Shown in pieces: positions 1 through 5,710 of a DNA stretch of 7,190 bases. The notes under the pieces were generated by a model. It was not told the DNA's origin. It saw only the letters and a program-made list of their open reading frames with translations, and did no database searches. The stretch comes from Actinomycetota bacterium (GTDB lineage: Bacteria > Actinomycetota > Actinomycetes > Nanopelagicales > Nanopelagicaceae): positions 1 through 7,190 of the forward strand of contig WLDZ01000047.1 of NCBI GenBank assembly GCA_009704515.1, in the 5' to 3' direction. The translations under genes were made by a program, and so were the position numbers. Positions within the stretch are counted from its first letter, which is position 1. The number at the start of each line of letters is the position of its first letter.

Positions 1-49
1 AAATAGATTAGTGAGGTAAGTAATACGCAGAATTACGCGTAGAAAGTGC

Positions 50-123
50 TGGAGCGGGTGACCGGGATCGAACCGGCACAGCCAGCTTGGAAGGCTGGAA
101 CTCTACCATTGAGCTACACCCGC
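50..123 (-). tRNA. tRNA-Gly, anticodon TCC
   Basis: On the minus strand a complete cloverleaf can be read. The acceptor arm GCGGGTG (123-117) pairs with CACCCGC (60-54), followed by discriminator U and an encoded CCA (52-50). The D-arm contains TAGCTCAATGGTAGAG. The anticodon stem CCAGC/GCTGG encloses the loop CTTCCAA, with anticodon TCC at + strand positions 89-91. The T-arm is CCGG-TTCGATC-CCGG. U73 and the loop sequences are typical of bacterial tRNA-Gly; this species reads GGA and GGG codons. It diverges from tRNA-Pro. Confidence 0.97.
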
Positions 124-137
124 GGGGTGTGGTCGTT

Positions 138-166
138 AGCGTACAGGGTCGGTAACGAAAGGTAAA
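138..166 (-). promoter_or_regulatory. candidate promoter of tRNA-Gly
   Basis: Reading the minus strand there is TTTACC (166-161, four of six matches to TTGACA), a 17-base spacer, and TACGCT (143-138, TAnnnT form). This predicts a transcription start near 131, about eight bases before the mature 5' end. The assignment is by motif and position only; the -10 is imperfect. Confidence 0.4.
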
Positions 167-170
167 AAAT

Positions 171-181
171 TACTCTAGACT
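171..181 (+). promoter_or_regulatory. candidate -10 region of tRNA-Pro
   Basis: Two overlapping TAnnnT hexamers, TACTCT (171-176) and TAGACT (176-181), lie 15 to 20 bases before the mature tRNA-Pro 5' end, which is the right distance for a stable-RNA promoter. The same TAGACT hexamer precedes valS. No good -35 is visible at 16-18 bases upstream, so the call is weak. The region lies back to back with the candidate tRNA-Gly promoter. Confidence 0.3.
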
Positions 182-195
182 CCACCGTGCGCCTT

Positions 196-271
196 CGGGG
201 CGTAGCGTAGTGGCTAGCGCGCCTGCTTTGGGAGCAGGAGATCGGGAGTTCGAATCTCCCCGCCCCGACCA
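196..271 (+). tRNA. tRNA-Pro, anticodon TGG
   Basis: This is a full cloverleaf. The acceptor CGGGGCG (196-202) pairs with CGCCCCG (261-267), followed by discriminator A268 and encoded CCA 269-271. The anticodon stem CCTGC (222-226)/GCAGG (234-238) encloses the loop TTTGGGA, with anticodon TGG at 229-231. The T-arm is GGGAG-TTCGAAT-CTCCC. TGG reads CCA and probably further proline codons through wobble modification. Confidence 0.97.
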
Positions 272-279
272 GTATTACC

Positions 280-295
280 TGCATCGCATGATGCA
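280..295 (+). terminator. weak stem-loop after tRNA-Pro
   Basis: A perfect 6-bp inverted repeat, TGCATC-GCAT-GATGCA, begins nine bases after the tRNA CCA and is followed by AC and then a four-T run. It could terminate or help 3' processing of the tRNA-Pro transcript. The stem is short and the T-run poor, so it may equally be chance. Confidence 0.3.
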
Positions 296-299
296 ACTT

Positions 300-328
300 T
301 TGTTCAGTTCTAAATGATTTGTTAGGTA
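300..328 (+). promoter_or_regulatory. tig: possible tig promoter
   Basis: TTGTTC (300-305) is followed after 16-17 bases by TTAGGT/TAGGTA (322-328). Transcription would begin just before the Shine-Dalgarno at 337-342. The match is mediocre. It is listed because tig needs a promoter in this 77-base gap unless it reads through from tRNA-Pro. Confidence 0.22.
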
Positions 329-348
329 ATAACGACAGGGAGTCATCT

Positions 349-1647
349 GTGAAGAGCAATGTAGAGACGCTATCTCCAACTCGCGTAAAGCTAGATGTTG
401 AAGTCGACTTTCAAGAACTCAGTCCATACATTGCAAATGCATATAAGAAGTTAGCATCACAAATCAACATACCTGGTTTTCGTAAGGGCAAAGTTCCTGC
501 AGCGATGATCGAGCAGCGCGTTGGTCGTGCAGCTGTTCTTGATGAGGCAATCAACGAAGCTCTTCCACAGTTTTATGCTCAAGCAGCTCGCGAGCATTCA
601 TTGCTCGTTATCGGTCGTCCAGAAGTTGATATCAAAGAGCTCAAAGATAACGAGAAGCTTCACTTTACGGTCGAAGTAAGCGTTCGCCCTGATGTCACTT
701 TGCCTGATTTCTCGAAGATTACTGTCACTGTTGATAATGCTGAGGTCAAGGATGAAGACCTCAACGAGCAGATTGACGAACTCCGCGCTCGCTTTGGAAC
801 ACTTCACACTGTAGAACGCGCAACAAAGACAGGTGACTTTGTCACTGTTGATCTCACGGCTCGTATTGATGGCGCTGAAATTGATGGCGGCAAGGCAAAT
901 GACATTTCATACGAAGTTGGCTCAAACCGCATGATTGATGGCCTTGATGAGGCCCTTGTTGGCATGAATGTTAACGAGACTAAGGTCTTTACAACTCAGC
1001 TTGTTGGTCAGAAAGATGGCGAGCAAGGTGACGTCGAAATCGTCGTAAAGGCTGTTAAGGAGCGTGAACTTCCACCTGTAGATGATGCATTTGCAAAGCT
1101 TGCCTCTGAATTCGACACTATCGAAGAGCTTAAGAAGGATTTCACAGAGCGTTTGACTCGTGTGAAGAAGCTCGAACAAGGTGCGCAGGCTCGCGATCTT
1201 CTCGTTGAGAAGTTGCTTGCAGACATCACTATTGAAGTTCCAGATGACCTTGTTCTTGAAGAGGTAAATAACCACCTTGAAGGTGAAGGACGTCTAGAAG
1301 ATGACACTCACCGTGCAGAGGTTGATAAAGAGGTTCGCGATTCAATTAAGTCTGAGTTCCTTCTAGATTCACTCGTGAAGGCTGAAGAAGTTCAGATCAC
1401 TGAAATCGAACTCACTGAATATTTGGTCCGTATGTCACAGCGCTACGGAATGGCTCCTGACCAGTTTGCACAAGAACTTCAGAAGGCCGGACAAATTACC
1501 CAGGTCATCGCAGAGGTCACTCGCGCAAAGGCTTTGGCATCTGTTCTTGGCCGCATCAATGTTGTCGACAAGGCTGGCGCAAAGATTGAGCTCGAAGAGC
1601 TACGCATGCCACCTGCTGCAGCTGCTGCTGAATCCGCTCCAGAATAA
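349..1647 (+). CDS. tig: trigger factor (ribosome-bound chaperone, peptidyl-prolyl isomerase)
   Basis: A protein of 432 residues, the normal family length. The N-terminal ribosome-docking domain (about 1-115) carries the signature loop GFRKGKVP at 43-50, which contacts the ribosome beside the exit tunnel. A FKBP-like isomerase domain follows (about 155-240, with GDFVTVDLT and the GLDEALVGM segment). The C-terminal helical chaperone arms (about 250-420) end in a short Ala/Pro/Glu tail. It holds nascent cytoplasmic proteins and helps them fold. I chose GTG at 349 because AGGGAG at 337-342 sits six bases upstream. A TTG at 319 keeps the frame open but adds ten residues absent from the family and has no ribosome site. 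The gene lies upstream of clpP1, as in other actinobacteria, separated by 149 bases that contain their own promoter candidates. Confidence 0.97.
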   Translation: MKSNVETLSPTRVKLDVEVDFQELSPYIANAYKKLASQINIPGFRKGKVPAAMIEQRVGRAAVLDEAINEALPQFYAQAAREHSLLVIGRPEVDIKELKDNEKLHFTVEVSVRPDVTLPDFSKITVTVDNAEVKDEDLNEQIDELRARFGTLHTVERATKTGDFVTVDLTARIDGAEIDGGKANDISYEVGSNRMIDGLDEALVGMNVNETKVFTTQLVGQKDGEQGDVEIVVKAVKERELPPVDDAFAKLASEFDTIEELKKDFTERLTRVKKLEQGAQARDLLVEKLLADITIEVPDDLVLEEVNNHLEGEGRLEDDTHRAEVDKEVRDSIKSEFLLDSLVKAEEVQITEIELTEYLVRMSQRYGMAPDQFAQELQKAGQITQVIAEVTRAKALASVLGRINVVDKAGAKIELEELRMPPAAAAAESAPE

Positions 1648-1659
1648 ACATCGTCGCAA

Positions 1660-1679
1660 TTCGCTCTGCCGTGAGCGAA
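1660..1679. promoter_or_regulatory. perfect inverted repeat upstream of clpP1 (possible operator)
   Basis: TTCGCTC (1660-1666) and GAGCGAA (1673-1679) form a perfect 7-bp inverted repeat around TGCCGT, 13 bases after the tig stop and three bases before a TTGACC hexamer. The half-sites resemble those I recall for ClgR, the actinobacterial activator of clp genes (GTTCGCT). The spacing between the CGC and GCG cores is ten bases instead of about five, so this is not a canonical ClgR box. No strong T-run follows, which argues against a simple tig terminator. Confidence 0.4.
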
Positions 1680-1681
1680 CA

Positions 1682-1711
1682 TTGACCATTTTCGCCTCAA
1701 TTTCTCCATAT
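1682..1711 (+). promoter_or_regulatory. possible housekeeping promoter of clpP1P2
   Basis: TTGACC (1682-1687) matches the -35 consensus at five of six positions and lies immediately after the inverted repeat. The -10 region at 17-18 bases (TCCATA/CCATAT, 1705-1711) is poor, which is what one expects of a promoter that needs an activator. No start site can be fixed from sequence. Confidence 0.33.
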
Positions 1712-1712
1712 C

Positions 1713-1740
1713 GGGAAGCATTTACGCGCCGCCATTGTTA
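1713..1740 (+). promoter_or_regulatory. SigR/SigH-type stress promoter of clpP1P2
   Basis: GGGAAG (1713-1718), exactly 18 bases, then GTTA (1737-1740). The consensus for the actinobacterial disulphide/heat-stress sigma factors SigR (Streptomyces) and SigH (Mycobacterium) is GGGAAT-N18/19-GTT. Eight of nine defined positions match and the spacing is correct. Transcription would start near 1747, leaving a leader of about 50 bases with a stem-loop and a good ribosome site. From memory, Clp proteolysis genes belong to the SigR response in Streptomyces, so the placement fits. Whether this organism has such a sigma factor cannot be seen here. Confidence 0.5.
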
Positions 1741-1751
1741 AGGTCACTACA

Positions 1752-1775
1752 TGCAAAAGCCCATCCGTGGGCGCA
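1752..1775 (+). other. stem-loop in the clpP1 5' leader
   Basis: GCCCA (1759-1763)-TCCG-TGGGC (1768-1772) forms a 5-bp G/C-rich stem closed by a UCCG tetraloop. Outside an AAAA bulge, TGC (1752-1754) pairs with GCA (1773-1775). It ends eight bases before the Shine-Dalgarno GGAAGGA (1784-1790), so it leaves the ribosome site free. It may stabilise the mRNA or pause polymerase; the role is unknown. Confidence 0.4.
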
Positions 1776-1796
1776 AACAGATCGGAAGGATAAACC

Positions 1797-2423
1797 GTGG
1801 ATTTTATTAACCCACAGAGCGATGTCACTATGGCTCGTTCAGCAAATACCGAGCTACTCGGATTAGGCGATCAGATCTATAGCCGCCTGCTTCGCGAGAG
1901 AATTATTTTTCTTGCAGGAGAAGTTCGCGACGAGATGGCTAATTCAATTTGCGCCCAGCTACTCCTTCTCTCTGCCGAAGATTCAGAGAAAGACATCTTT
2001 CTTTACATCAACTCACCTGGTGGTTCAGTAACTGCAGGTATGGCGATTTATGACACTATGCATTACATCAAGAACGATGTTGCAACAGTTGCAATGGGTA
2101 TGGCCGCATCAATGGGTCAGTTCTTGTTAACTGCAGGAGCACCTGGCAAGCGTTATGCAACTCCTCATGCACGCATCTTGATGCACCAGCCACTTGGTGG
2201 AATCGGTGGAACAGCAACAGATATTCGTATTCAGGCAGAACAGATGGCGATCACAAAGCGCACCATGTCTGAACTCAACGCAAAGCACACAGGGCAGACT
2301 CTTGAAAAGATTATTGCTGACTCAGATCGTGACAATTGGTTTAATGCCGAAGATGCTCTTAAGTACGGCTTTATCGATCATGTTGCTACTAAGGATGGCC
2401 AAGTTACAGGAGGCAAGAAGTAA
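1797..2423 (+). CDS. clpP1: ATP-dependent Clp protease proteolytic subunit 1 (ClpP1)
   Basis: A 208-residue serine peptidase of family S14. The catalytic triad is visible: Ser105 in GMAASMGQ, His130 in ILMHQP, and Asp179 in DSDRDN, with the same Ser-His-Asp intervals as E. coli ClpP. The IYDTMHY and [11 protein letters not shown] segments are classic; the latter forms the oxyanion-hole strand. ClpP rings form the closed chamber that degrades proteins unfolded by ClpX or ClpC. From memory it resembles Mycobacterium ClpP1 most, including MHQPLGG and ADSDRD. GTG at 1797 is preferred because GGAAGGA (1784-1790) lies six bases upstream. ATG at 1829 is out of frame with it. The stop overlaps the clpP2 start by one base, so the two subunits are translated together. 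Confidence 0.97.
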   Translation: MDFINPQSDVTMARSANTELLGLGDQIYSRLLRERIIFLAGEVRDEMANSICAQLLLLSAEDSEKDIFLYINSPGGSVTAGMAIYDTMHYIKNDVATVAMGMAASMGQFLLTAGAPGKRYATPHARILMHQPLGGIGGTATDIRIQAEQMAITKRTMSELNAKHTGQTLEKIIADSDRDNWFNAEDALKYGFIDHVATKDGQVTGGKK

Positions 2424-3049
2424 TGAAGCACATTCCAGAGATCACTAACCGTTACGTTCTTCCAACAGTCGAAGAGAAGACTGCTTACGGAACCAAAATG
2501 CTCGATCCCTATACAAAGCTATTCCAAGAGCGTATTATTTTCTTAGGCCAAGGCATCGATGACACAGTAGCTAACGATGTTATGGCGCAGCTATTAACTC
2601 TCGAATCAATGGATCCAGATCGCGATATTTCGATTTACATTAATTCACCTGGTGGCTCATTTACTGCGTTGACCGCAATTTATGACACCATGCAATTCGT
2701 TCGCCCTGATATTCAGACCATCTGCTTGGGTCAGGCGGCATCAGCTGCTGCGATCATCCTTGCAGGTGGAACAAAAGGTAAGCGCTACGCCCTCGAGCAT
2801 TCACGAATTCTGATTCACCAACCATCTTCTGAAGGCGGGGGACAGGCATCAGATATCGAGATTCAAGCTCGCGAAATCATGCGTATGCGCGGGTTGCTCG
2901 AGACAATGCTTGCAGCTCACACCAACCGAACCGTCGAGCAGATTGAACAAGATATTGAACGCGATAAAATTCTGACAGCTGTAGAAGCTGTTGAATACGG
3001 AATTATCGATAAGGTTATGGCATCACGAAAGGCAAAGCCTTCCGCATAA
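2423..3049 (+). CDS. clpP2: ATP-dependent Clp protease proteolytic subunit 2 (ClpP2)
   Basis: A 208-residue second ClpP paralogue. The triad is Ser107 (GQAASAAA), His132 (ILIHQP) and Asp181 (ERDKIL), all intact, so both rings should be active. The features NPYxKLF-like [14 protein letters not shown] and GQAASAAA are those of actinobacterial ClpP2 rather than a recent copy of its neighbour. In studied actinobacteria ClpP1 and ClpP2 form separate seven-membered rings that stack into one mixed 14-mer, and the Clp ATPase docks mainly on the ClpP2 face. The start ATG overlaps the clpP1 stop (TAATG), with AGGAGG at 2408-2413 nine bases upstream, inside clpP1. A strong terminator follows 13 bases after the stop. 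Confidence 0.97.
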   Translation: MKHIPEITNRYVLPTVEEKTAYGTKMLDPYTKLFQERIIFLGQGIDDTVANDVMAQLLTLESMDPDRDISIYINSPGGSFTALTAIYDTMQFVRPDIQTICLGQAASAAAIILAGGTKGKRYALEHSRILIHQPSSEGGGQASDIEIQAREIMRMRGLLETMLAAHTNRTVEQIEQDIERDKILTAVEAVEYGIIDKVMASRKAKPSA

Positions 3050-3061
3050 TTGATATTGAAG

Positions 3062-3117
3062 AAAAGAGAGTCGAGCGCAAATGCTAAAGAAGTACTTTGC
3101 GCCCGGCTCTCTTTTTT
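3062..3117 (+). terminator. strong intrinsic terminator of clpP1P2, overlapping the MFS gene start
   Basis: The left arm 3062-3081 pairs with the right arm 3096-3115 over 20 positions, with one mismatch (A3074/C3103) and one G-T wobble (T3071/G3106). The loop is the 14 bases 3082-3095, and six T's (3112-3117) follow the G/C-rich core GCGC/GCGC and GAGAG/CTCTC. This is a textbook rho-independent terminator 13 bases after the clpP2 stop. The A of the only usable MFS start codon is the last base of the left arm, so the hairpin also lies over that gene's initiation site. Confidence 0.85.
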
Positions 3118-4343
3118 CACATAAGGATTACCGAAATTTCTTTATCTCAGGGCTGATCTTCGTTATTGGATCATCTGCTTTTCCAATTGCCCTCGCAGTA
3201 AGCGTTCTCGATAACGGGGGAGATGCAAGTGATCTCGGTTTGATTCTTGCCGCACGTTTATTATCTGGCACTCTGTTGATGCTTATTGGTGGCGTATGGG
3301 CAGATCGATTACCTCGTAAATGGATAATGATTGGTGCCGATTCCTTTAGAGCGCTTATCGCTCTCTGCCTTGTTGTTGTTTCTGCCAATCAATTGCCGCT
3401 CTGGGCAATCGGATTATTAGTCTTTCTTATGGGTGCTGGCGATGCATTTGGACAACCTGCCGGAACAGCGATTGTTCCTAGCCTTTTGCCTGATCACTTA
3501 CTTCCTGTTGGAAATGTTGCAAAGGGAATCGTCGGAAAAATCGGAACTATTGTGGGGCCAGGTGTTGGTGGAATCGCAGTAGCAACAATTGGAGCCGACC
3601 TAACATTTGCTGTTATTGCTGCATTTTTCCTATTTGGCACATCACTTTTGTTTAAAATTAAAGAGGCTCCGCGCCAAGAGATTCTTGAAGATAAACCAAC
3701 TTTTCTCTTTGAACTCCGTGAAGGATTCAAGCTCGTCTGGGAAATCAAGTGGATAGCGGCTTCAATCATCATGGCAACATTTCAGCTGATGGTAATTGTT
3801 GCAGCTGAGACAGTCCTACTTCCTGTGATTGGGCGTCGCGAATTCGGAACTGATTCTGTCTTTGCAATTTCAGCAGCAGCATTCAGTTTGGGTGGTGTTA
3901 TCAGCGCTGTAGTTGCAATAAAGATCAAGACTTCCAAGCCAGGGCTCGTTGCAATTTCGATGTGGTCACTCTTTGCATTTGCTCCACTTGCCTTGGCATT
4001 TCCGATAAGTCCGCAATTTGTAATCTTTGGTTACTTTATTGCAGGGCTATCAATTGGAGGCTGGGAGGCATATTGGGTAACTGCGGTACAGCGTGAGGTT
4101 CCACAAGATATGCAAGGTCGTGTATTTAGTATCGATGCGGTCGGATCAGGCGGAATGATGCCAATTGGTATGGCTTTAGTGGGTCCATCAGTTGCGTTAT
4201 TCGGAGAAAAACCATTCCTGCTCGGTGCAATCGTCTTCCATATAGTCATCTGCTATCTCGTATTGCTTGTGCCAGGTGTTAAAGAAATGCGCCACCCTGG
4301 GCGAAGAGAGAGCGATAGTTCTTCTATGGGCGAACAGATTTAA
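3081..4343 (+). CDS. MFS efflux transporter, 12 membrane segments
   Basis: A 420-residue integral membrane protein with about twelve hydrophobic segments (roughly 18-40, 50-73, 82-102, 105-125, 142-170, 172-193, 222-248, 258-281, 287-306, 311-335, 346-372, 378-400) and a cytoplasmic middle loop at 194-220. Motif A is GGVWADRLPRK (70-80), between segments 2 and 3. GTIVGPGVGG (155-164) matches antiporter motif C (GxxxGPxxGG), which marks proton-coupled exporters. The VPQDMQGRVFS segment (340-350) is usual in the MFS_3 group that includes EntS-like and macrolide-efflux-like exporters. The substrate cannot be told. ATG at 3081 is the only plausible start: an in-frame TGA lies at 3057-3059 and no other start precedes segment 1. 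The ribosome site is weak (AAGAGAG, ten bases upstream), and the start is inside the clpP2 terminator hairpin. Confidence 0.9.
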   Translation: MLKKYFAPGSLFSHKDYRNFFISGLIFVIGSSAFPIALAVSVLDNGGDASDLGLILAARLLSGTLLMLIGGVWADRLPRKWIMIGADSFRALIALCLVVVSANQLPLWAIGLLVFLMGAGDAFGQPAGTAIVPSLLPDHLLPVGNVAKGIVGKIGTIVGPGVGGIAVATIGADLTFAVIAAFFLFGTSLLFKIKEAPRQEILEDKPTFLFELREGFKLVWEIKWIAASIIMATFQLMVIVAAETVLLPVIGRREFGTDSVFAISAAAFSLGGVISAVVAIKIKTSKPGLVAISMWSLFAFAPLALAFPISPQFVIFGYFIAGLSIGGWEAYWVTAVQREVPQDMQGRVFSIDAVGSGGMMPIGMALVGPSVALFGEKPFLLGAIVFHIVICYLVLLVPGVKEMRHPGRRESDSSSMGEQI

Positions 4344-4378
4344 GGCTTATTCACTGCTCATAAAGTCTGGGTAAAAAC

Positions 4379-4390
4379 TATATTTATCCC
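4379..4390 (+). promoter_or_regulatory. clpX: clpX promoter -10, leaderless start
   Basis: TATATT (4379-4384) lies six bases before the A of the clpX ATG, the spacing at which transcription would begin on the start codon itself. No Shine-Dalgarno is present (TTATCCC precedes the ATG). Both facts point to a leaderless mRNA, a common mode in actinobacteria. The -35 (GCTCAT at 17 bases) is poor. Confidence 0.5.
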
Positions 4391-5686
4391 ATGTCCACAC
4401 GAATTGGCGAGGCCAACGACCTCTTGAAATGTTCCTTCTGCGGCAAGACCCAGAAGCAGGTAAAAAAACTCATCGCAGGTCCAGGCGTATACATTTGCGA
4501 TGAATGTATCGAACTCTGTAATGAAATTATTGTCGAAGAGCTTTCGGAGGCAAACTCACTCGGACTGAGTGAACTACCTAAGCCACAAGCGATCTTTGAA
4601 TTCCTTGACCAGTATGTAATCGGACAAGATCGAGCAAAGAAATCTCTCTCTGTTGCTGTCTATAACCATTACAAGCGCGTTCAATCTGGTGAAGGTCGCG
4701 GCGAAGATGGAATCGAATTAGCAAAGTCAAATATTTTACTTCTTGGCCCAACAGGCTGCGGCAAAACGCTGATGGCGCAAACTCTTGCACGCATGCTCAA
4801 TGTTCCTTTTGCCATTGCAGATGCGACTGCACTTACTGAAGCAGGTTACGTTGGAGAAGATGTGGAAAACATTCTTCTCAAGCTTTTGCAGGCTGCAGAT
4901 TATGATGTGAAAAAAGCTGAGACAGGAATCATCTATATCGATGAAATCGATAAGGTTGCTCGCAAGGCTGAGAATCCATCAATTACTCGCGATGTATCAG
5001 GCGAAGGTGTTCAGCAGGCGCTTCTAAAAATTATCGAAGGAACTGTTGCATCAGTACCACCACAGGGTGGACGTAAGCACCCTCATCAAGAATTTATTCA
5101 GATCGATACCACCAACGTCCTCTTTATTGTTGGCGGTGCCTTCTCTGGTCTCGACAAGATTATCGAAGCGCGCTCAGGTACTTCAGGAGTCGGCTTTAAT
5201 GCAGAGATTTCTCCAGCATCAGAGCGAAATACAAAAGATATCTTTGCTGATGTAATGCCAGAAGATCTTCTTAAGTTCGGAATGATTCCAGAATTTATTG
5301 GTCGCCTTCCTGTACTCACTTCAGTTGAGAATCTTGATAAGCCAGCACTGATGCAGATTCTGACCGAGCCAAAGAATGCTCTCGTTAAGCAGTATCAGAA
5401 ACTCTTTGATCTCGATGATGTAGAACTTGAATTTACAGCCGATGCCCTTGATTCAATTGCAGAGCTTGCTTTAGCTCGTGGCACAGGCGCACGCGGCTTG
5501 CGCGCCATCATGGAATCAGTACTTCTAGGTGTGATGTATGAAGTGCCAAGTCGCAGCGATATCGGCAAGGTAATTATTGAAAAGGATTGCATTACATCTG
5601 CGGCTCCTGCCACTTTGGTTGAAAGAGTTGGTGAAACACCAAAGCGCGTGCGTCGTGAGAAGCCAACTGAGGAGAAGAGCGCCTAG
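4391..5686 (+). CDS. clpX: ATP-dependent Clp protease ATP-binding subunit ClpX
   Basis: A 431-residue AAA+ unfoldase of normal length. The N-terminal zinc domain has Cys14, Cys17, Cys36 and Cys39 (C-x2-C-x18-C-x2-C), which binds adaptors and substrates. The ATPase core shows Walker A GPTGCGKT (119-126), the substrate-gripping pore loop GYVG (152-155), Walker B IYIDEID (181-187), the RKH loop (228-230), the arginine finger Arg305 in PEFIGR, and sensor-2 Arg368 in GTGARGLR. The loop that docks on ClpP is VGF (267-269), where E. coli has IGF. ClpX hexamers unfold proteins and thread them into ClpP1P2. The basic/acidic tail after 410 is variable in the family. The gene is 47 bases behind the MFS gene and probably has its own leaderless promoter. 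Confidence 0.98.
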   Translation: MSTRIGEANDLLKCSFCGKTQKQVKKLIAGPGVYICDECIELCNEIIVEELSEANSLGLSELPKPQAIFEFLDQYVIGQDRAKKSLSVAVYNHYKRVQSGEGRGEDGIELAKSNILLLGPTGCGKTLMAQTLARMLNVPFAIADATALTEAGYVGEDVENILLKLLQAADYDVKKAETGIIYIDEIDKVARKAENPSITRDVSGEGVQQALLKIIEGTVASVPPQGGRKHPHQEFIQIDTTNVLFIVGGAFSGLDKIIEARSGTSGVGFNAEISPASERNTKDIFADVMPEDLLKFGMIPEFIGRLPVLTSVENLDKPALMQILTEPKNALVKQYQKLFDLDDVELEFTADALDSIAELALARGTGARGLRAIMESVLLGVMYEVPSRSDIGKVIIEKDCITSAAPATLVERVGETPKRVRREKPTEEKSA

Positions 5687-5697
5687 TTCGTTCACTG

Positions 5698-5710
5698 TAG
5701 ACTGCCCTCT
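5698..5710 (+). promoter_or_regulatory. valS: valS promoter -10, probable leaderless start
   Basis: TAGACT (5698-5703) ends seven bases before the valS ATG. It is the same hexamer as in the tRNA-Pro upstream region and is TAnnnT in form. Nothing like a Shine-Dalgarno lies between (GCCCTCT), so a leaderless transcript starting at or next to the ATG is the simplest reading. There is no convincing -35. Confidence 0.4.

Noticed and set aside
24..41. TACGC/GCGTA inverted repeat downstream of tRNA-Gly, possible terminator on the minus strand
   Set aside because: Only 5 bp with an 8-base loop and no T-run on the minus strand; the rest of 1-49 shows no coding or RNA signal.
319..348. TTG at 319 as the start of tig
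   Set aside because: It adds ten residues not typical of the family and lacks a ribosome site; GTG 349 has AGGGAG at proper distance.
114..359. 81-codon open frame on the minus strand across the tRNA spacer
   Set aside because: It runs through tRNA-Pro and the tig start and has no recognisable protein features.
922..1307. Two overlapping minus-strand frames inside tig
   Set aside because: Both are antisense shadows of the isomerase and chaperone domains, with no start signals.
1660..1679. Canonical ClgR box
   Set aside because: Half-sites fit but the distance between CGC and GCG cores is ten bases rather than about five; kept only as a tentative finding.
1660..1690. Intrinsic terminator of tig
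   Set aside because: The stem is acceptable but the following bases (CATTGACCATTTT) lack an immediate T-run; readthrough into clpP1 is possible.
1466..1741. 91-codon open frame overlapping the tig end and the clpP1 upstream region
   Set aside because: It is in another frame of tig for most of its length, with no ribosome site and a low-complexity Arg/Leu/Ser-rich product.
5687..5710. Terminator between clpX and valS
   Set aside because: No inverted repeat or T-run in the 24-base gap; readthrough from clpX into valS is likely in addition to the local promoter.
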